From Nansenia antarctica (taxonomy: Eukaryota > Chordata > Actinopteri > Argentiniformes > Microstomatidae): a stretch of 64,000 bases of DNA. The notes under the pieces were generated by a model. That model was not told where the DNA came from. It ran no database searches and saw only the letters and a program-made list of their open reading frames with translations. The stretch lies in the NCBI GenBank assembly GCA_963989245.1, contig OZ022346.1, positions 5,864,926-5,928,925 of the forward strand, written 5' to 3'. Made by a program: the position numbers and the translations under genes. Each line of letters begins with the position of its first letter. Position 1 is the stretch's first letter. Below, piece after piece: positions 54,312 to 64,000 of the stretch.

Positions 54312-57300
54312 GGGGACTACCTGCCTCTCTAACCTCTAGACTACCTGCCTCTCTAACCTCTAGGCTACCTGCCTCTCTAACCTCTAGACTACCTGCCTCT
54401 CTAACCTCTAGACTCCCTGCCTCTCTAACCTCTAGACTCCCTGCCTCTTTAACCTCTAGACTCCCTGCCTCTTTAACCTCTAGGCTACCTGCCTCTCTAA
54501 CCTCTAGACCACCTGCCTCTCTAACCTCTAGACTACCTGCCTCTCTAACCTCTAGACTACCTGCCTCTCTAACCTCTAGACTCCCTGCCTCTTTAACCTC
54601 TAGGCTACCTGCCTCTCTAACCTCTAGGCTACCTGCCTCTCTAACCTCTAGACTACCTGCCTCTCTAACCTCTAGACTACCTGCCTCTCTAACCTCTAGA
54701 CTACCTGCCTCTCTAACCTCTAGACTACCTGCCTCTCTAACCTCTAGACTACCTGCCTCTCTAACCTCTAGACTACCTGCCTCTCTAACCTCTAGGCTAC
54801 CTGCCTCTCTAACCTCTAGACTACCTGCCTCTCTAACCTCTAGACTACCTGCCTCTCTAACCTCTAGACTACCTGTCTCTCTAACCTCTAGACTACCTGC
54901 CTCTCTAACCTCTAGACTACCTGCCTCTCTAACCTCTAGACTACCTGCCTCTCTAACCTCTAGACTAGCTCTCTAACCTCTAGACTACCTGCCTCTCTAA
55001 CCTCTAGACTACCTGCCTCTCTAACCTCTAGACTACCTGTCTCTCTAACCTCTAGACTACCTGCCTCTCTAACCTCTAGACTACCTGCCTCTGTAACCTC
55101 TAGACTAGCTCTCTAACCTCTAGACTACCTGCCTCTCTAACCTCTAGACTAGCTCTCTAACCTCTAGACTACCTGCCTCTCTAACCTCTAGACTACCTCT
55201 CTAACCTCTAGGCTACCTGCCTCTCTAACCTCTAGGCTACCTGCCTCTCTAACCTCTAGACTACTTGCCTCTCTAACCTCTAGACTACCTGCCTCTCTAA
55301 CCTCTAACCTCTAGACTACTTGCCTCTCTAACCTCTAGACTACCTGCCTCTCTAACCTCTAGGCTACCTGCCTCTCTAACCTCTAGACTACCTGCCTCTC
55401 TAACCTCTAGGCTACCTGCCTCTCTAACCTCTAGACTACCTGCCTCTCTAACCTCTAGGCTACCTGCCTCTCTAACCTCTAGACTACCTGCCTCTCTAAC
55501 CTCTAGGCTACCTCTCTAACCTCTAGGCTACCTCCCTCTCTAACCTCTAGGCTACCTGCCTCTCTAACCTCTAGACTACCTGCCTCTCTAACCTCTAGGC
55601 TACCTGCCTCTCTAACCTCTAGACTACCTGCCTCTCTAACCTCTAGGCTACCTGCCTCTCTAACCTCTAGACTACCTGCCTCTCTAACCTCTAGGCTACC
55701 TGCCTCTCTAACCTCTAGACTACCTGCCTCTCTAACCTCTAGGCTACCTACCTCTCTAACCTCTAGACTACCTGCCTCTCTAACCTCTAGGCTACCTGCC
55801 TCTCTAACCTCTAGACTACCTGCCTCTCTAACCTCTAGGCTACCTCTCTAACCTCTAGGCTACCTCCCTCTCTAACCTCTAGGCTACCTCTCTAACCTCT
55901 AGACTACCTGCCTCTCTAACCTCTAGACTACCTGCCTCTCTAACCTCTAGACTACTTGCCTCTCTAACCTCTAGGCTACCTGCCTCTCTAACCTCTAGGC
56001 TACCTCTCTAACCTCTAGGCTACCTCCCTCTCTAACCTCTAGGCTACCTCTCTAACCTCTAGACTACCTGCCTCTCTAACCTCTAGGCTACCTCTCTAAC
56101 CTCTAGGCTACCTGCCTCTCTAACCTCTAGGCTACCTCTCTAACCTCTAGACTACTTGCCTCTCTAACCTCTAGACTACCTGCCTCTCTAACCTCTAGAC
56201 TACCTGCCTCTCTAACCTCTAGGCTACCTGCCTCTCTAACCTCTAGACCACCTGCCTCTCTAACCTCTAGACTACCTGCCTCTCTAACCTCTAGACTACT
56301 TGCCTCTCTAACCTCTAGACTACCTGCCTCTCTAACCTCTAGACTACCTGCCTCTCTAACCTCTAGACCACCTGCCTCTCTAACCTCTAGACGACCTGCC
56401 TCTCTAACCTCTAGGCTACCTGCCTCTCTAACCTCTAGGCTACCTGCCTCTCTAACCTCTAGACTACCTGCCTCTCTAACCTCTAGACCACCTGCCTCTC
56501 TAACCTCTAGACTACCTGCCTCTCTAACCTCTAGGCTACCTGCCTCTCTAACCTCTAGGCTACCTGCCTCTCTAACCTCTAGACTACCTGCCTCTCTAAC
56601 CTCTAGGCTACCTGCCTCTCTAACCTCTAGACTACCTGCCTCTCTAACCTCTAGGCTACCTGCCTCTCTAACCTCTAGACTACCTGCCTCTCTAACCTCT
56701 AGGCTACCTCTCTAACCTCTAGGCTACCTCCCTCTCTAACCTCTAGGCTACCTGCCTCTCTAACCTCTAGACTACCTGCCTTTCTAACCTCTAGGCTACC
56801 TGCCTCTCTAACCTCTAGACTACCTGCCTCTCTAACCTCTAGGCTACCTGCCTCTCTAACCTCTAGACTACCTGCCTCTCTAACCTCTAGGCTACCTGCC
56901 TCTCTAACCTCTAGACTACCTGCCTCTCTAACCTCTAGGCTACCTACCTCTCTAACCTCTAGACTACCTGCCTCTCTAACCTCTAGGCTACCTGCCTCTC
57001 TAACCTCTAGACTACCTGCCTCTCTAACCTCTAGGCTACCTCTCTAACCTCTAGGCTACCTCCCTCTCTAACCTCTAGGCTACCTCTCTAACCTCTAGAC
57101 TACCTGCCTCTCTAACCTCTAGACTACCTGCCTCTCTAACCTCTAGACTACTTGCCTCTCTAACCTCTAGGCTACCTGCCTCTCTAACCTCTAGGCTACC
57201 TCTCTAACCTCTAGGCTACCTGCCTCTCTAACCTCTAGGCTACCTCTCTAACCTCTAGGCTACCTGCCTCTCTAACCTCTAGGCTACCTCTCTAACCTCT

Positions 57301-58108
57301 AGACTACTTGCCTCTCTAACCTCTAGACTACCTGCCTCTCTAACCTCTAGACTACCTGCCTCTCTAACCTCTAGGCTACCTGCCTCTCTAACCTCTAGAC
57401 CACCTGCCTCTCTAACCTCTAGACTACCTGCCTCTCTAACCTCTAGACTACTTGCCTCTCTAACCTCTAGACTACCTGCCTCTCTAACCTCTAGACTACC
57501 TGCCTCTCTAACCTCTAGACCACCTGCCTCACTAACCTCTAGACGACCTGCCTCTCTAACCTCTAGGCTACCTGCCTCTCTAACCTCTAGGCTACCTGCC
57601 TCTCTAACCTCTAGACTACCTGCCTCTCTAACCTCTAGACCACCTGCCTCTCTAACCTCTAGGCTACCTGCCTCTCTAACCTCTAGACTACCTGCCTCTC
57701 TAACCTCTAGACCACCTGCCTCTCTAACCTCTAGACTACCTGCCTCTCTAACCTCTAGGCTACCTGCCTCTCTAACCTCTAGGCTACCTGCCTCTCTAAC
57801 CTCTAGGCTACCTCTCTAACCTCTAGGCTACCTCTCTAACCTCTAGGCTACCTCTCTAACCTCTAGACTACCTGCCTCTCTAACCTCTAGACTACCTGCC
57901 TCTCTAACCTCTAGACTACCTGCCTCTCTAACCCCTAGACTACCTCTCTAACCTCTAGGCTACCTCTCTAACCTCTAGGCTACCTCTCTAACCTCTAGGC
58001 TACCTGCCTCTCTAACCTCTAGACTACCTCTCTAACCTCTAGACTACCTCTCTAACCTCTAGACTACCTCTCTAACCTCTAGGCTACCTCTCTAACCTCT
58101 AGGCTACC
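54312..58108. repeat. 3.8-kb minisatellite, 24-bp unit with 20-bp variant
   Basis: Units of ctctctaacctctagacta plus cctgc (24 bp), with gacta/ggcta alternation and 20-bp units lacking tgcc. A higher-order block repeats about 1192 bp apart: cctccctctctaacc variants near 55,530 and 56,720, and a ctacctacctctct variant near 55,745 and 56,938. The array fills almost the whole rock2 intron and stops 17 bases from the donor at 58125. The 228-codon frame at 54290-54976 is a by-product of the 24-bp period. Confidence 0.97.
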
Positions 58109-58125
58109 ACGGCCACAGACATTAC

Positions 58126-58294
58126 CTGCGTAGGCGTCGTCCATGTCGAGGTCAGGCCCGCTGCTGATGCTCGCCGCCTCTAAGGAGTGGACGCTGACGG
58201 AGTTGAGGAGGCCGCGCAGCTGTTCGATGTCGCTGTCCTTGCTGTCCAGGGCCATCTGCAGCTCGATGCGCAGCTGACTCTCGTCTGCAATTTG
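58126..58294 (-). CDS. rock2: Rho-associated kinase 2: end of coiled coil
   Basis: 169 nt with acceptor tttctgtctgcag and donor GCAG/gtaatg. It encodes QIADESQLRIELQMALDSKD then SDIEQLRGLLN, heptad-rich coiled coil matching ROCK2, followed by a less conserved acidic/Ser linker (SGPDLDMDDAYA) before the PH domain. The single overhanging base is completed by the 53968 exon. Confidence 0.94.
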
Positions 58295-58539
58295 CTGCAG
58301 ACAGAAAGACGGACGAAAAGGACATTCTTTTAGTCATCCATAGTTTTTCCGTCTGCGGCCCCTGTTGACGTTGTTTGTCGGCATGTTATTGATCGCTGGC
58401 ACGTCGACGGCCGCTGTTGTTGAAACGGTTAGGGTCAGGTGTCGTTGGTTGTGTTGATGACCATATTGCATACCGTCGACCTCCCTCGGAACTTGACGAT
58501 GCTGCTATTGAAGTGGTTGTGGTTGACGGTTAGTGTGTG

Positions 58540-58915
58540 GTCGTGGTTGTGTTACTGTTAGTGTAAGGTTGTGGTTGTGACAGTTAGTGTGAGGTGGTGG
58601 TTGTGGTTGTGACAGTTGTGGTTTAGCCCTTAGTGTAAGGTTGTGGTTGTGACAGTTAGTGTGAGGTGGTGGTTGTGGTTGTGACAGTTGTGGTTTAGCC
58701 CTTAGTGTAAGGTTGTGGTTGTGACAGTTAGTGTGAGGTGGTGGTTGTGGTTCTGACAGTTGTAGTTTAGCCCTTAGTGTAATGTGGTGGTTAGGGTTAG
58801 GTTGAGGTTTTGGGTGTAATTTAGCCCTGAGTGTAAGGTGGTGGTTAGGGTTAGTGTAAGGTGGTGGTTAGGGTTAGAGTTAGGGTTAGGGTTGGTGTAA
58901 GGTGGTGGTGCTGAC
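58540..58915. repeat. Imperfect tandem repeats at a rock2 donor
   Basis: An about 70-bp unit (gtaaggttgtggttgtgaca, gttagtgtgaggtggtggtt...) is repeated three times at 58560-58770, then a shorter gtaaggtggtggttagggtt unit runs up to the donor at 58915. On the minus strand the intron therefore begins inside a caccaccttacac repeat. Confidence 0.8.
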
Positions 58916-59107
58916 CGCCTGCATGTCGTTGATCTCCCTCTGGTACTTGATGATGGTGCTGTTAAGCTTCTCCTTCTCCGACCGCAGCTCCAGCTGCAAC
59001 TTCCTGTTCTCTTTCTCCTTCCGTCGCACATCCGTGTCGTTACCACGACGACTGCCTCCGCCACGCATCTCTTTCCTGTTCATGATCTCTGCCAGCTTGT
59101 TCACAGC
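58916..59107 (-). CDS. rock2: Rho-associated kinase 2: coiled-coil exon (AVNKLAEIMNRKE)
   Basis: 192 nt, phase 0 at both ends, acceptor cgtgtgttttag and donor GGCG/gtcagc. It encodes 64 residues: AVNKLAEIMNRKEMRGGG, a variable basic stretch, then RRKEKENRKLQLELRSEKEK and REINDMQA. This is coiled coil C-terminal to the Rho-binding region. Confidence 0.95.
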
Positions 59108-59120
59108 CTAAAACACACGT

Positions 59121-59155
<35 letters not shown>

Positions 59156-59355
59156 TAATGACCCTATAATTAAGAGTACTGAGTGTAATGTAGAAAAAAC
59201 ATTTGACTAATAAGTTAACTAATATTACAACACAGTCAGGTTAAATCAGGGAAACATGTCTAAACTATCCTTCCCTCCCAGCAGACGTACCTGGGTCTAA
59301 CCCTCCCAGCAGACGTACCTGGGTCTAAAACACCCAGCAGACGTACCTGGGTCTA

Positions 59356-59767
59356 ATTTATAATTTTGCCATTTAGCAGACGCTTTTATCCAAAGCGACT
59401 TACAATTACGAATTACAGGGACATTCCCCCTGGAGTAACTGAGGGCTAAGTGCCTTACTCAAGGGCACACTAGTAGTGGTGTGGTTTCAGGCGGGATTTG
59501 AACTCACAACCTTCCGATCACAAGTCCAACTCACTATCCACTAGACCAGTGTTTCTCAACCCTCTCCTTGGGGCGCCCCAGCTGCACCACATATTTGATC
59601 TGTTCCACCACCAGCTCAACTGATTCAACTAATCAAGTACAAAGCAATTATGGTTTGTACTTGATTAGTTGAATCAAGTGTGCTGGTGGTGGAACAGATC
59701 AAATATGTGGAGCGGCTGGGGCGCCCCGAGGAGAGGGTTGAGAAACACTGCACTAGACCACCACTAC
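59356..59767 (-). mobile_element. tRNA-derived SINE interrupted by a hAT MITE
   Basis: On the minus strand the head carries A-box ctggtctagtggatagtga and B-box ggttgtgagttcaaatcc. The body ends with the widespread fish motif agcagacgcttttatccaaa and gcgacttaca (plus-strand order). The head is cut at 59546 and resumes at 59751. It sits inside the donor-derived minisatellite. Confidence 0.85.
59547..59750. mobile_element. hAT MITE, near-perfect palindrome, in the SINE
   Basis: 204 bp beginning cagtgtttctcaaccctctc and ending in its complement, almost fully self-complementary through gatctgttccaccaccagc. Flanked by the exact 8-bp duplication cactagac (59539-59546, 59751-59758). Confidence 0.95.
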
Positions 59768-59913
59768 CCCTGGGTCTAACCCTCCCAGCAGAGACGTACC
59801 TGGGTCTAACCCTCCCAGCAGAGACGTACCTGGGTCTAAAACACCCAGCAGACGTACCTGGGTCTAAAACACCCAGCAGACGTACCTGGGTCTAAAACAC
59901 CCAGCAGACGTAC

Positions 59914-60008
59914 CTGGGTCTTCAGCGTTCTCTCTGACTGCAGCTGCTTCTCAAACGTGATCTTCATCTGGCTCATCTGCTGCTCGTCGTCCTTCGATGT
60001 CTGCAGCT
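59914..60008 (-). CDS. rock2: Rho-associated kinase 2: coiled-coil exon (FEKQLQSERTLKTQ)
   Basis: 95 nt with acceptor gttgtgttcag and donor CCAG/gtacgt. The overhang completes a Glu codon from the 61016 exon. It encodes LQTSKDDEQQMSQ, MKITFEKQLQSERTLKTQ. The exon's last six bases and its donor are the seed of the 28-bp minisatellite in the following intron. Confidence 0.94.
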
Positions 60009-60209
60009 CTGAACACAACAGACCAGACAGCCCTGCTCATGTACAGTTGTAAACAGCCCTGCTCATGTACAGTTGTAAAGTCAAGCCTTTCTTTTCAATA
60101 CCACAATTGTCCATCTAGTAAAACCAGTCCGTACCCCTGTATCCCAGTACACATGACAATAGTACTTTGGAAAGAAATGCGTCACTAATTGAACTGTAGT
60201 TAACTGTTA

Positions 60210-60899
60210 GGGCTTTCACACCGGCAAAGAACCGTGCCGGTTCGCGTTCGCGTTCGGAAACCTCTGAACCTTGGTGCTGTCTGGCGAACGAGCCCGCGTT
60301 CATACCAGTGTAACCTGAACCATCCGCGTCATCAACGCTGGGTGATGAAGGGGCGGGATAAACAAAACAATTCACAACTAGATGGCAGCTACTTCACTGG
60401 AAAAGAGGATAATATCTTCCACTACTACAGTATCTGAAATAAACACAATTTTCTGTGAAACAAAACAAAAGACACTTTCTATATGCGTTCTTTTACTAAT
60501 CAGCTGCTCCATTACTGGAATAGAAATGGCTTACGAAATTCGCGTTCGCGCATGTCCGCGCGCGTGTGCGTGTGTGTGTTTGCTGAGCATGTGAGGAAGA
60601 TAGAGAGAATAATGACACTTTTGATATTGTTTTTGATCACTAATGATTAGATTTAGATTAGATTACATTTTGTCTACTTCCTCCTTGCTGGTCTCTGCAG
60701 CCTAGAATAGGACACACCCACTGACGACGTGACTGTTCTACGTTTTGGTTCGCGCTTGAGAACCACTATTTTTTGGTGCCCGCTGCGAACCAACTTTTCA
60801 GGTTCCGAACCAATTGAGCTTCGGTCTGAACGCGCAGGCCGGTTCCAGACTTGGTTCGTGAACGCGAACCGGCACGGTTCTTTGCCGGTGTGAAAGCCC
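60210..60899. mobile_element. Non-autonomous DNA element with GC-rich inverted ends, TA duplication
   Basis: gggctttcacaccggcaaag continues for about 40 bp as an inverted repeat of the right end, flanked by TA on both sides (60208-60209, 60900-60901). The ends are rich in CG (gttcgcgttcgcgttcgg). No transposase. TA duplication fits Tc1/mariner-type or similar families. Confidence 0.8.
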
Positions 60900-61015
60900 T
60901 ATGTGAGAGCAATCACATCGTTGCAGTTCATAGTTATGGAGATGTTCTCTTGCTATCCAAATCCGGGGCGATTAAAACCAAAAAAGGAAATAAATTGAAA
61001 TAAGGAACAGTTTAC

Positions 61016-61109
61016 CTTCATGCGTGTCCTTCAGTCTGTTGTTCAGCTCCTCCTTCTCGTTGGCGAGGTTGGCTACGTCACCAGTCAGAGTTCTGTTGGA
61101 TTCCTCCAA
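61016..61109 (-). CDS. rock2: Rho-associated kinase 2: Rho-binding region exon
   Basis: 94 nt with acceptor ttcctatgtag and donor GAAG/gtaaac. It encodes LEESNRTLTGDVANLANEKE then ELNNRLKDTHE. In ROCK proteins this coiled-coil segment is part of the Rho-GTP-binding domain, where RhoA binding relieves autoinhibition (family knowledge). Confidence 0.95.
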
Positions 61110-61261
61110 CTACATAGGAACATAATCCACCAAATACTCTTTACACTCATAAAGGGCCTTATATCATTGAAACATACAAAATGTGAAAATGTCGTTTTCC
61201 ATTCTGTTCATCAGGTTTTGCCTTCTAGATCTCCAAATCTAAACTAACTCTGTGTGAACGC

Positions 61262-61856
61262 AGCTCAGCCCCTGTCCACTCACCCCTATCCCGAGCCCCT
61301 GTCCACTCACCCCTATCCCCTGTCCACTCACCCCTATCCATAGCCCCTGTCCACTCACCCCTATCCATATCCCCTGTCCACTCACCCCTATCCCCTGTCC
61401 ACTCACCCCTATCCCTATCCCCTGTCCACTCACCCCTAGCCCCTGTCCACTCACCCCTATCCCGAGCCCCTGTCCACTCACCCCTATCCCCTGTCCACTC
61501 ACCCCTATCCCTATCCCCTGTCCACTCACCCCTATCCCTATCCCCTGTCCACTCACCCCTATCCCCTGTCCACTCACCCCTATCCCCTGTCCACTCACCC
61601 CTATCCCTATCCCCTGTCCACTCACCCCTAGCCCCTGTCCACTCACCCCTATCCCTAGCCCCTGTCCACTCACCCCTATCCCTATCCCCTGTCCACTCAC
61701 CCCTATCCCTATCCCCTGTCCACTCACCCCTATCACCTGTCCACTCACCCCTATCCCTATCCCCTGTCCACTCACCCCTATCCCTAGCCCCTGTCCACTC
61801 ACCCCTATCCCTAGCCCCTGTCCACTCACCCCCATCCCTAGCGCCTGTCCACTCAC
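61262..61856. repeat. Minisatellite made of splice-donor copies (27- and 21-bp units)
   Basis: On the minus strand each unit starts gtgagtggacaggggat and ends agggatagg. The first GTGAGT is the real donor of the 61857 exon (TCG/gtgagt). About 24 units follow, all 27 or 21 bp, so read-through stays in frame as VSGQG(I/L)GIG repeats. The array reaches to within about 150 nt of the next exon. Confidence 0.95.
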
Positions 61857-62043
61857 CGAGCCGATGGTGACGTCCTTGTCGCCCAGCTTCTGCCTGTGTC
61901 GGGCCATCATCTCCTTCAGCTCCAGCTCCTTCATGATCTTCTCCTTCTCCAGGTCAGAGTACTGCTCCTCCGCGATGGACCGGGCCAGCTGCTCCGAGTC
62001 CGCCTTGGTCAGCGTGATCTCCAGCTGGGCCGCCAGGGAGTCC
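61857..62043 (-). CDS. rock2: Rho-associated kinase 2: Rho-binding/coiled-coil exon
   Basis: 187 nt with acceptor gacccccacag and donor CTCG/gtgagt. It encodes DSLAAQLEITLTKADSEQLA, RSIAEEQYSDLEKEKIMKEL and MMARHRQKLGDKDVTIGS, highly conserved ROCK2 sequence that enters the Rho-binding domain. Its first base completes the Arg codon of the 62394 exon. The open frame running on past the donor is repeat, not protein. Confidence 0.96.
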
Positions 62044-62120
62044 CTGTGGGGGTCAAGTGGGTCAACATGGGCCAATCAGATCAGTTGGGGGGATTGGGGG
62101 GGATTAAGCTATATACATGT

Positions 62121-62255
62121 TACGGTACATGTGGGAAAACTAGGGTTAGGGTTAGGTGCTAGGGTGACTTGGTATATGCTGGCATGTCTAACCTTAACCC
62201 TAACCCTAGCACCCTAGCACATAACCCTAACGCTAGTTTTCCCACATGTACCGTA
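62121..62255. repeat. Inverted repeat (hairpin) in rock2 intron
   Basis: tacggtacatgtgggaaaac tagggttagg is mirrored by gttttcccacatgtaccgta, with a loop of gctagggtg... sequence. It is probably a small fold-back MITE. Outer target duplication not resolved. Confidence 0.75.
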
Positions 62256-62393
62256 TTCCCACATGTACTATAACATACATATCTTTAGTTTTGCAGTTTG
62301 GGGACTATTCCATTATGTCCATTGCAGTACGCATGCTACATCGAGCTGACGTAAAGAAAGAGAAAACAAACAACAACTCAACCCCAGACCCAC

Positions 62394-62497
62394 CTCTCCT
62401 CCTGCAGCTCCTGGAGTGACTGCTGCATGTCCTTGTACAGCTTGTTCTTCTCCTCACACTCCTCCTTCAGCTCGCGCACCTGCGTCTTATACAGCGT
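62394..62497 (-). CDS. rock2: Rho-associated kinase 2: coiled-coil exon (TLYKTQVRELKEE)
   Basis: 104 nt from the nearest acceptor (ggtgttgcag) to donor AGAG/gtgggt. It encodes TLYKTQVRELKEECEEKNKL then YKDMQQSLQELQEE, coiled coil just before the Rho-binding region. The start is uncertain: the acceptor and first 18 coding bases (TLYKTQ) are repeated at 48-bp steps upstream to the window edge, so any of these acceptors could be used. Earlier exons (kinase domain and proximal coiled coil) lie to the right of the window. Confidence 0.93.
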
Positions 62498-64000
62498 CTG
62501 CAACACCACAACCAGGAAAACTATCACCTGCGTCTTATACAGCGTCTGCAACACCACAACCAGGACAACTATCACCTGCGTCTTATACAGCGTCTGAAAC
62601 ACCACAACCAGGACAACTATCACCTGCGTCTTATACAGTGTCTGCAACACCACAACCAGGACAACTATCACCTGCGTCTTATACAGTGTCTGCAACACCA
62701 CAACCAGGACAACTATCACCTGCGTCTTATACAGTGTCTGCAACACCACAACCAGGACAACTATCACCTGCGTCTTATACAGCGTCTGCAACACCACAAC
62801 CAGGACAACTATCACCTGCGTCTTATACAGCGTCTGCAACACCACAACCAGGACAACTATCACCTGCGTCTTATACAGCGTCTGCAACACCACAACCAGG
62901 ACAACTATCACCTGCGTCTTATACAGTGTCTACAACACCACAACCAGGACAACTATCACCTGCGTCTTATACAGCGTCTGCAACACCACGACCAGGACAA
63001 CTATCACCTGCGTCTTATACAGCGTCTGCAACACCACAACCAGGACAACTATCACCTGCGTCTTATACAGTGTCTGCAACACCACAACCAGGACAACTAT
63101 CACCTGCGTCTTATACAGCGTCTGCAACACCACGACCAGGACAACTATCACCTGCGTCTTATACAGTGTCTGCAACACCACAACCAGGACAACTATCACC
63201 TGCGTCTTATACAGTGTCTGCAACACCACAACCAGGACAACTATCACCTGCGTCTTATACAGTGTCTACAACACCACAACCAGGACAACTATCACCTGCG
63301 TCTTATACAGTGTCTGCAACACCACAACCAGGACAACTATCACCTGCGTCGTATACAGTGTCTACAACACCACAACCAGGACAACTATCACCTGCGTCTT
63401 ATACAGCGTCTGCAACACCACAACCAGGACAACTATCACCTGCGTCTTATACAGCGTCTGCAACACCACAACCAGGACAACTATCACCTGCGTCTTATAC
63501 AGTGTCTACAACACCACAACCAGGACAACTATCACCTGCGTCTTATACAGTGTCTACAACACCACAACCAGGACAACTATCACCTGCGTCTTATACAGTG
63601 TCTGCAACACCACGACCAGGACAACTATCACCTGCGTCTTATACAGCGTCTGCAACACCACAACCAGGACAACTATCACCTGCGTCGTATACAGTGTCTA
63701 CAACACCACAACCAGGACAACTATCACCTGCGTCTTATACAGCGTCTGCAACACCACAACCAGGACAACTATCACCTGCGTCGTATACAGTGTCTACAAC
63801 ACCACAACCAGGACAACTATCACCTGCGTCTTATACAGCGTCTGCAACACCACAACCAGGACAACTATCACCTGCGTCTTATACAGTGTCTACAACACCA
63901 CAACCAGGACAACAATCACCTGCGTCTTATACAGCGTCTGCAACACCACAATCAGGACAACTATCACCTGCGTCTTATACAGTGTCTACAACACCACAAC
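62498..64000. repeat. rock2: 48-bp minisatellite of exon start plus acceptor, at least 31 copies
   Basis: On the minus strand the unit is acgctgtataagacgcag (coding for TLYKTQ) followed by gtgatagttgtcctggtt and gtggtgttgcag. Each copy thus carries a usable acceptor (tgttgcag or tgttgtag), 18 bases of exon, and a donor-like CAG/gtgata. The 48-bp period is 16 codons, so frame is kept. Units with tgttgtag contain an in-frame TAG; the eight or so units nearest the exon do not. The array continues beyond the window. Confidence 0.96.

Larger units (their letters stand above)
59281..59931. repeat. 28-bp minisatellite containing a rock2 splice donor, split by insertions
   Basis: On the minus strand the unit acccag/gtacgtctgctggg plus tgttttag starts at the real donor of the 59914 exon and is repeated five times to 59768, then three more times at 59281-59345. 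The two parts are separated by a SINE carrying a hAT MITE. Each unit offers GTACGT after ACCCAG, identical to the real donor, and a tttag just before the next ACCCAG. Confidence 0.9.

Noticed and set aside
54290..54976. 228-codon frame of SRLPASLT repeats
   Set aside because: Artefact of the 24-bp period inside a rock2 intron on the opposite strand.
61239..61856. Gly/Val-rich repeat extension of a protein
   Set aside because: It lies beyond a perfect GTGAGT donor and rock2 homology resumes exactly at the next exon; the extension is at most an alternative splice product.

Overview
The window reads as a piece of a ray-finned (teleost) fish genome. It has vertebrate-type spliced genes with consensus splice sites, a recognisable Rho-kinase gene, a C2H2 zinc-finger gene, and the usual fish mobile elements (Tc1-like, hAT-like, piggyBac-like and PIF/Harbinger-like DNA elements, L2/CR1/RTE-type LINEs, tRNA-headed SINEs). 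Very large minisatellites and di- to tetranucleotide repeats occupy much of the space between genes. Nothing suggests a prokaryote, plasmid or CRISPR locus. The species cannot be named from the sequence alone.

Layout. (1) 1-2660: nested repeats (a Harbinger-like element holding a probable solo LTR, itself holding another DNA element). (2) 2674-9525, minus strand: a three-coding-exon zinc-finger gene whose splice phases fit exactly (665 + 197 + 1475 nt, predicted 778 aa, 16 C2H2 fingers). Its introns are full of minisatellites and a partial duplication of exon 2, and its 3' end abuts the Harbinger-like element. (3) 9526-12700: repeats, including an internally deleted hAT with a BED-finger fragment and an 8-bp target duplication. 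(4) 12712-15125 and 26685-28607: two inverted copies of a segment carrying the last two exons of an unrecognised single-pass membrane protein. Between them lie a Tc1-like element interrupted by two other elements, a fold-back element with telomere-like repeats, two large G-rich minisatellites, a LINE with a 927-aa open frame, and an apparently exact 1195-bp tandem duplication. (5) 28608-45240: repeat-dominated, with no gene I can support. (6) 45245-64000, minus strand: the 3' half of rock2 (Rho-associated coiled-coil kinase 2). Eleven coding exons cover the distal coiled coil, Rho-binding region, PH domain and the C1 zinc finger inserted in the PH domain. The kinase domain lies beyond the right edge.

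The most unusual feature is in rock2. Several intronic minisatellites include the splice sites themselves. One 48-bp array repeats an acceptor plus the first 18 coding bases at least 31 times. One array repeats a GTGAGT donor about 24 times in steps that keep the reading frame. One array repeats a GTACGT donor. One acceptor is followed upstream by a partial duplicate. Every such array offers many alternative, mostly frame-preserving splice sites in a conserved cytoskeletal kinase. Elsewhere, minisatellites appear to have grown from transposon ends in the same way.
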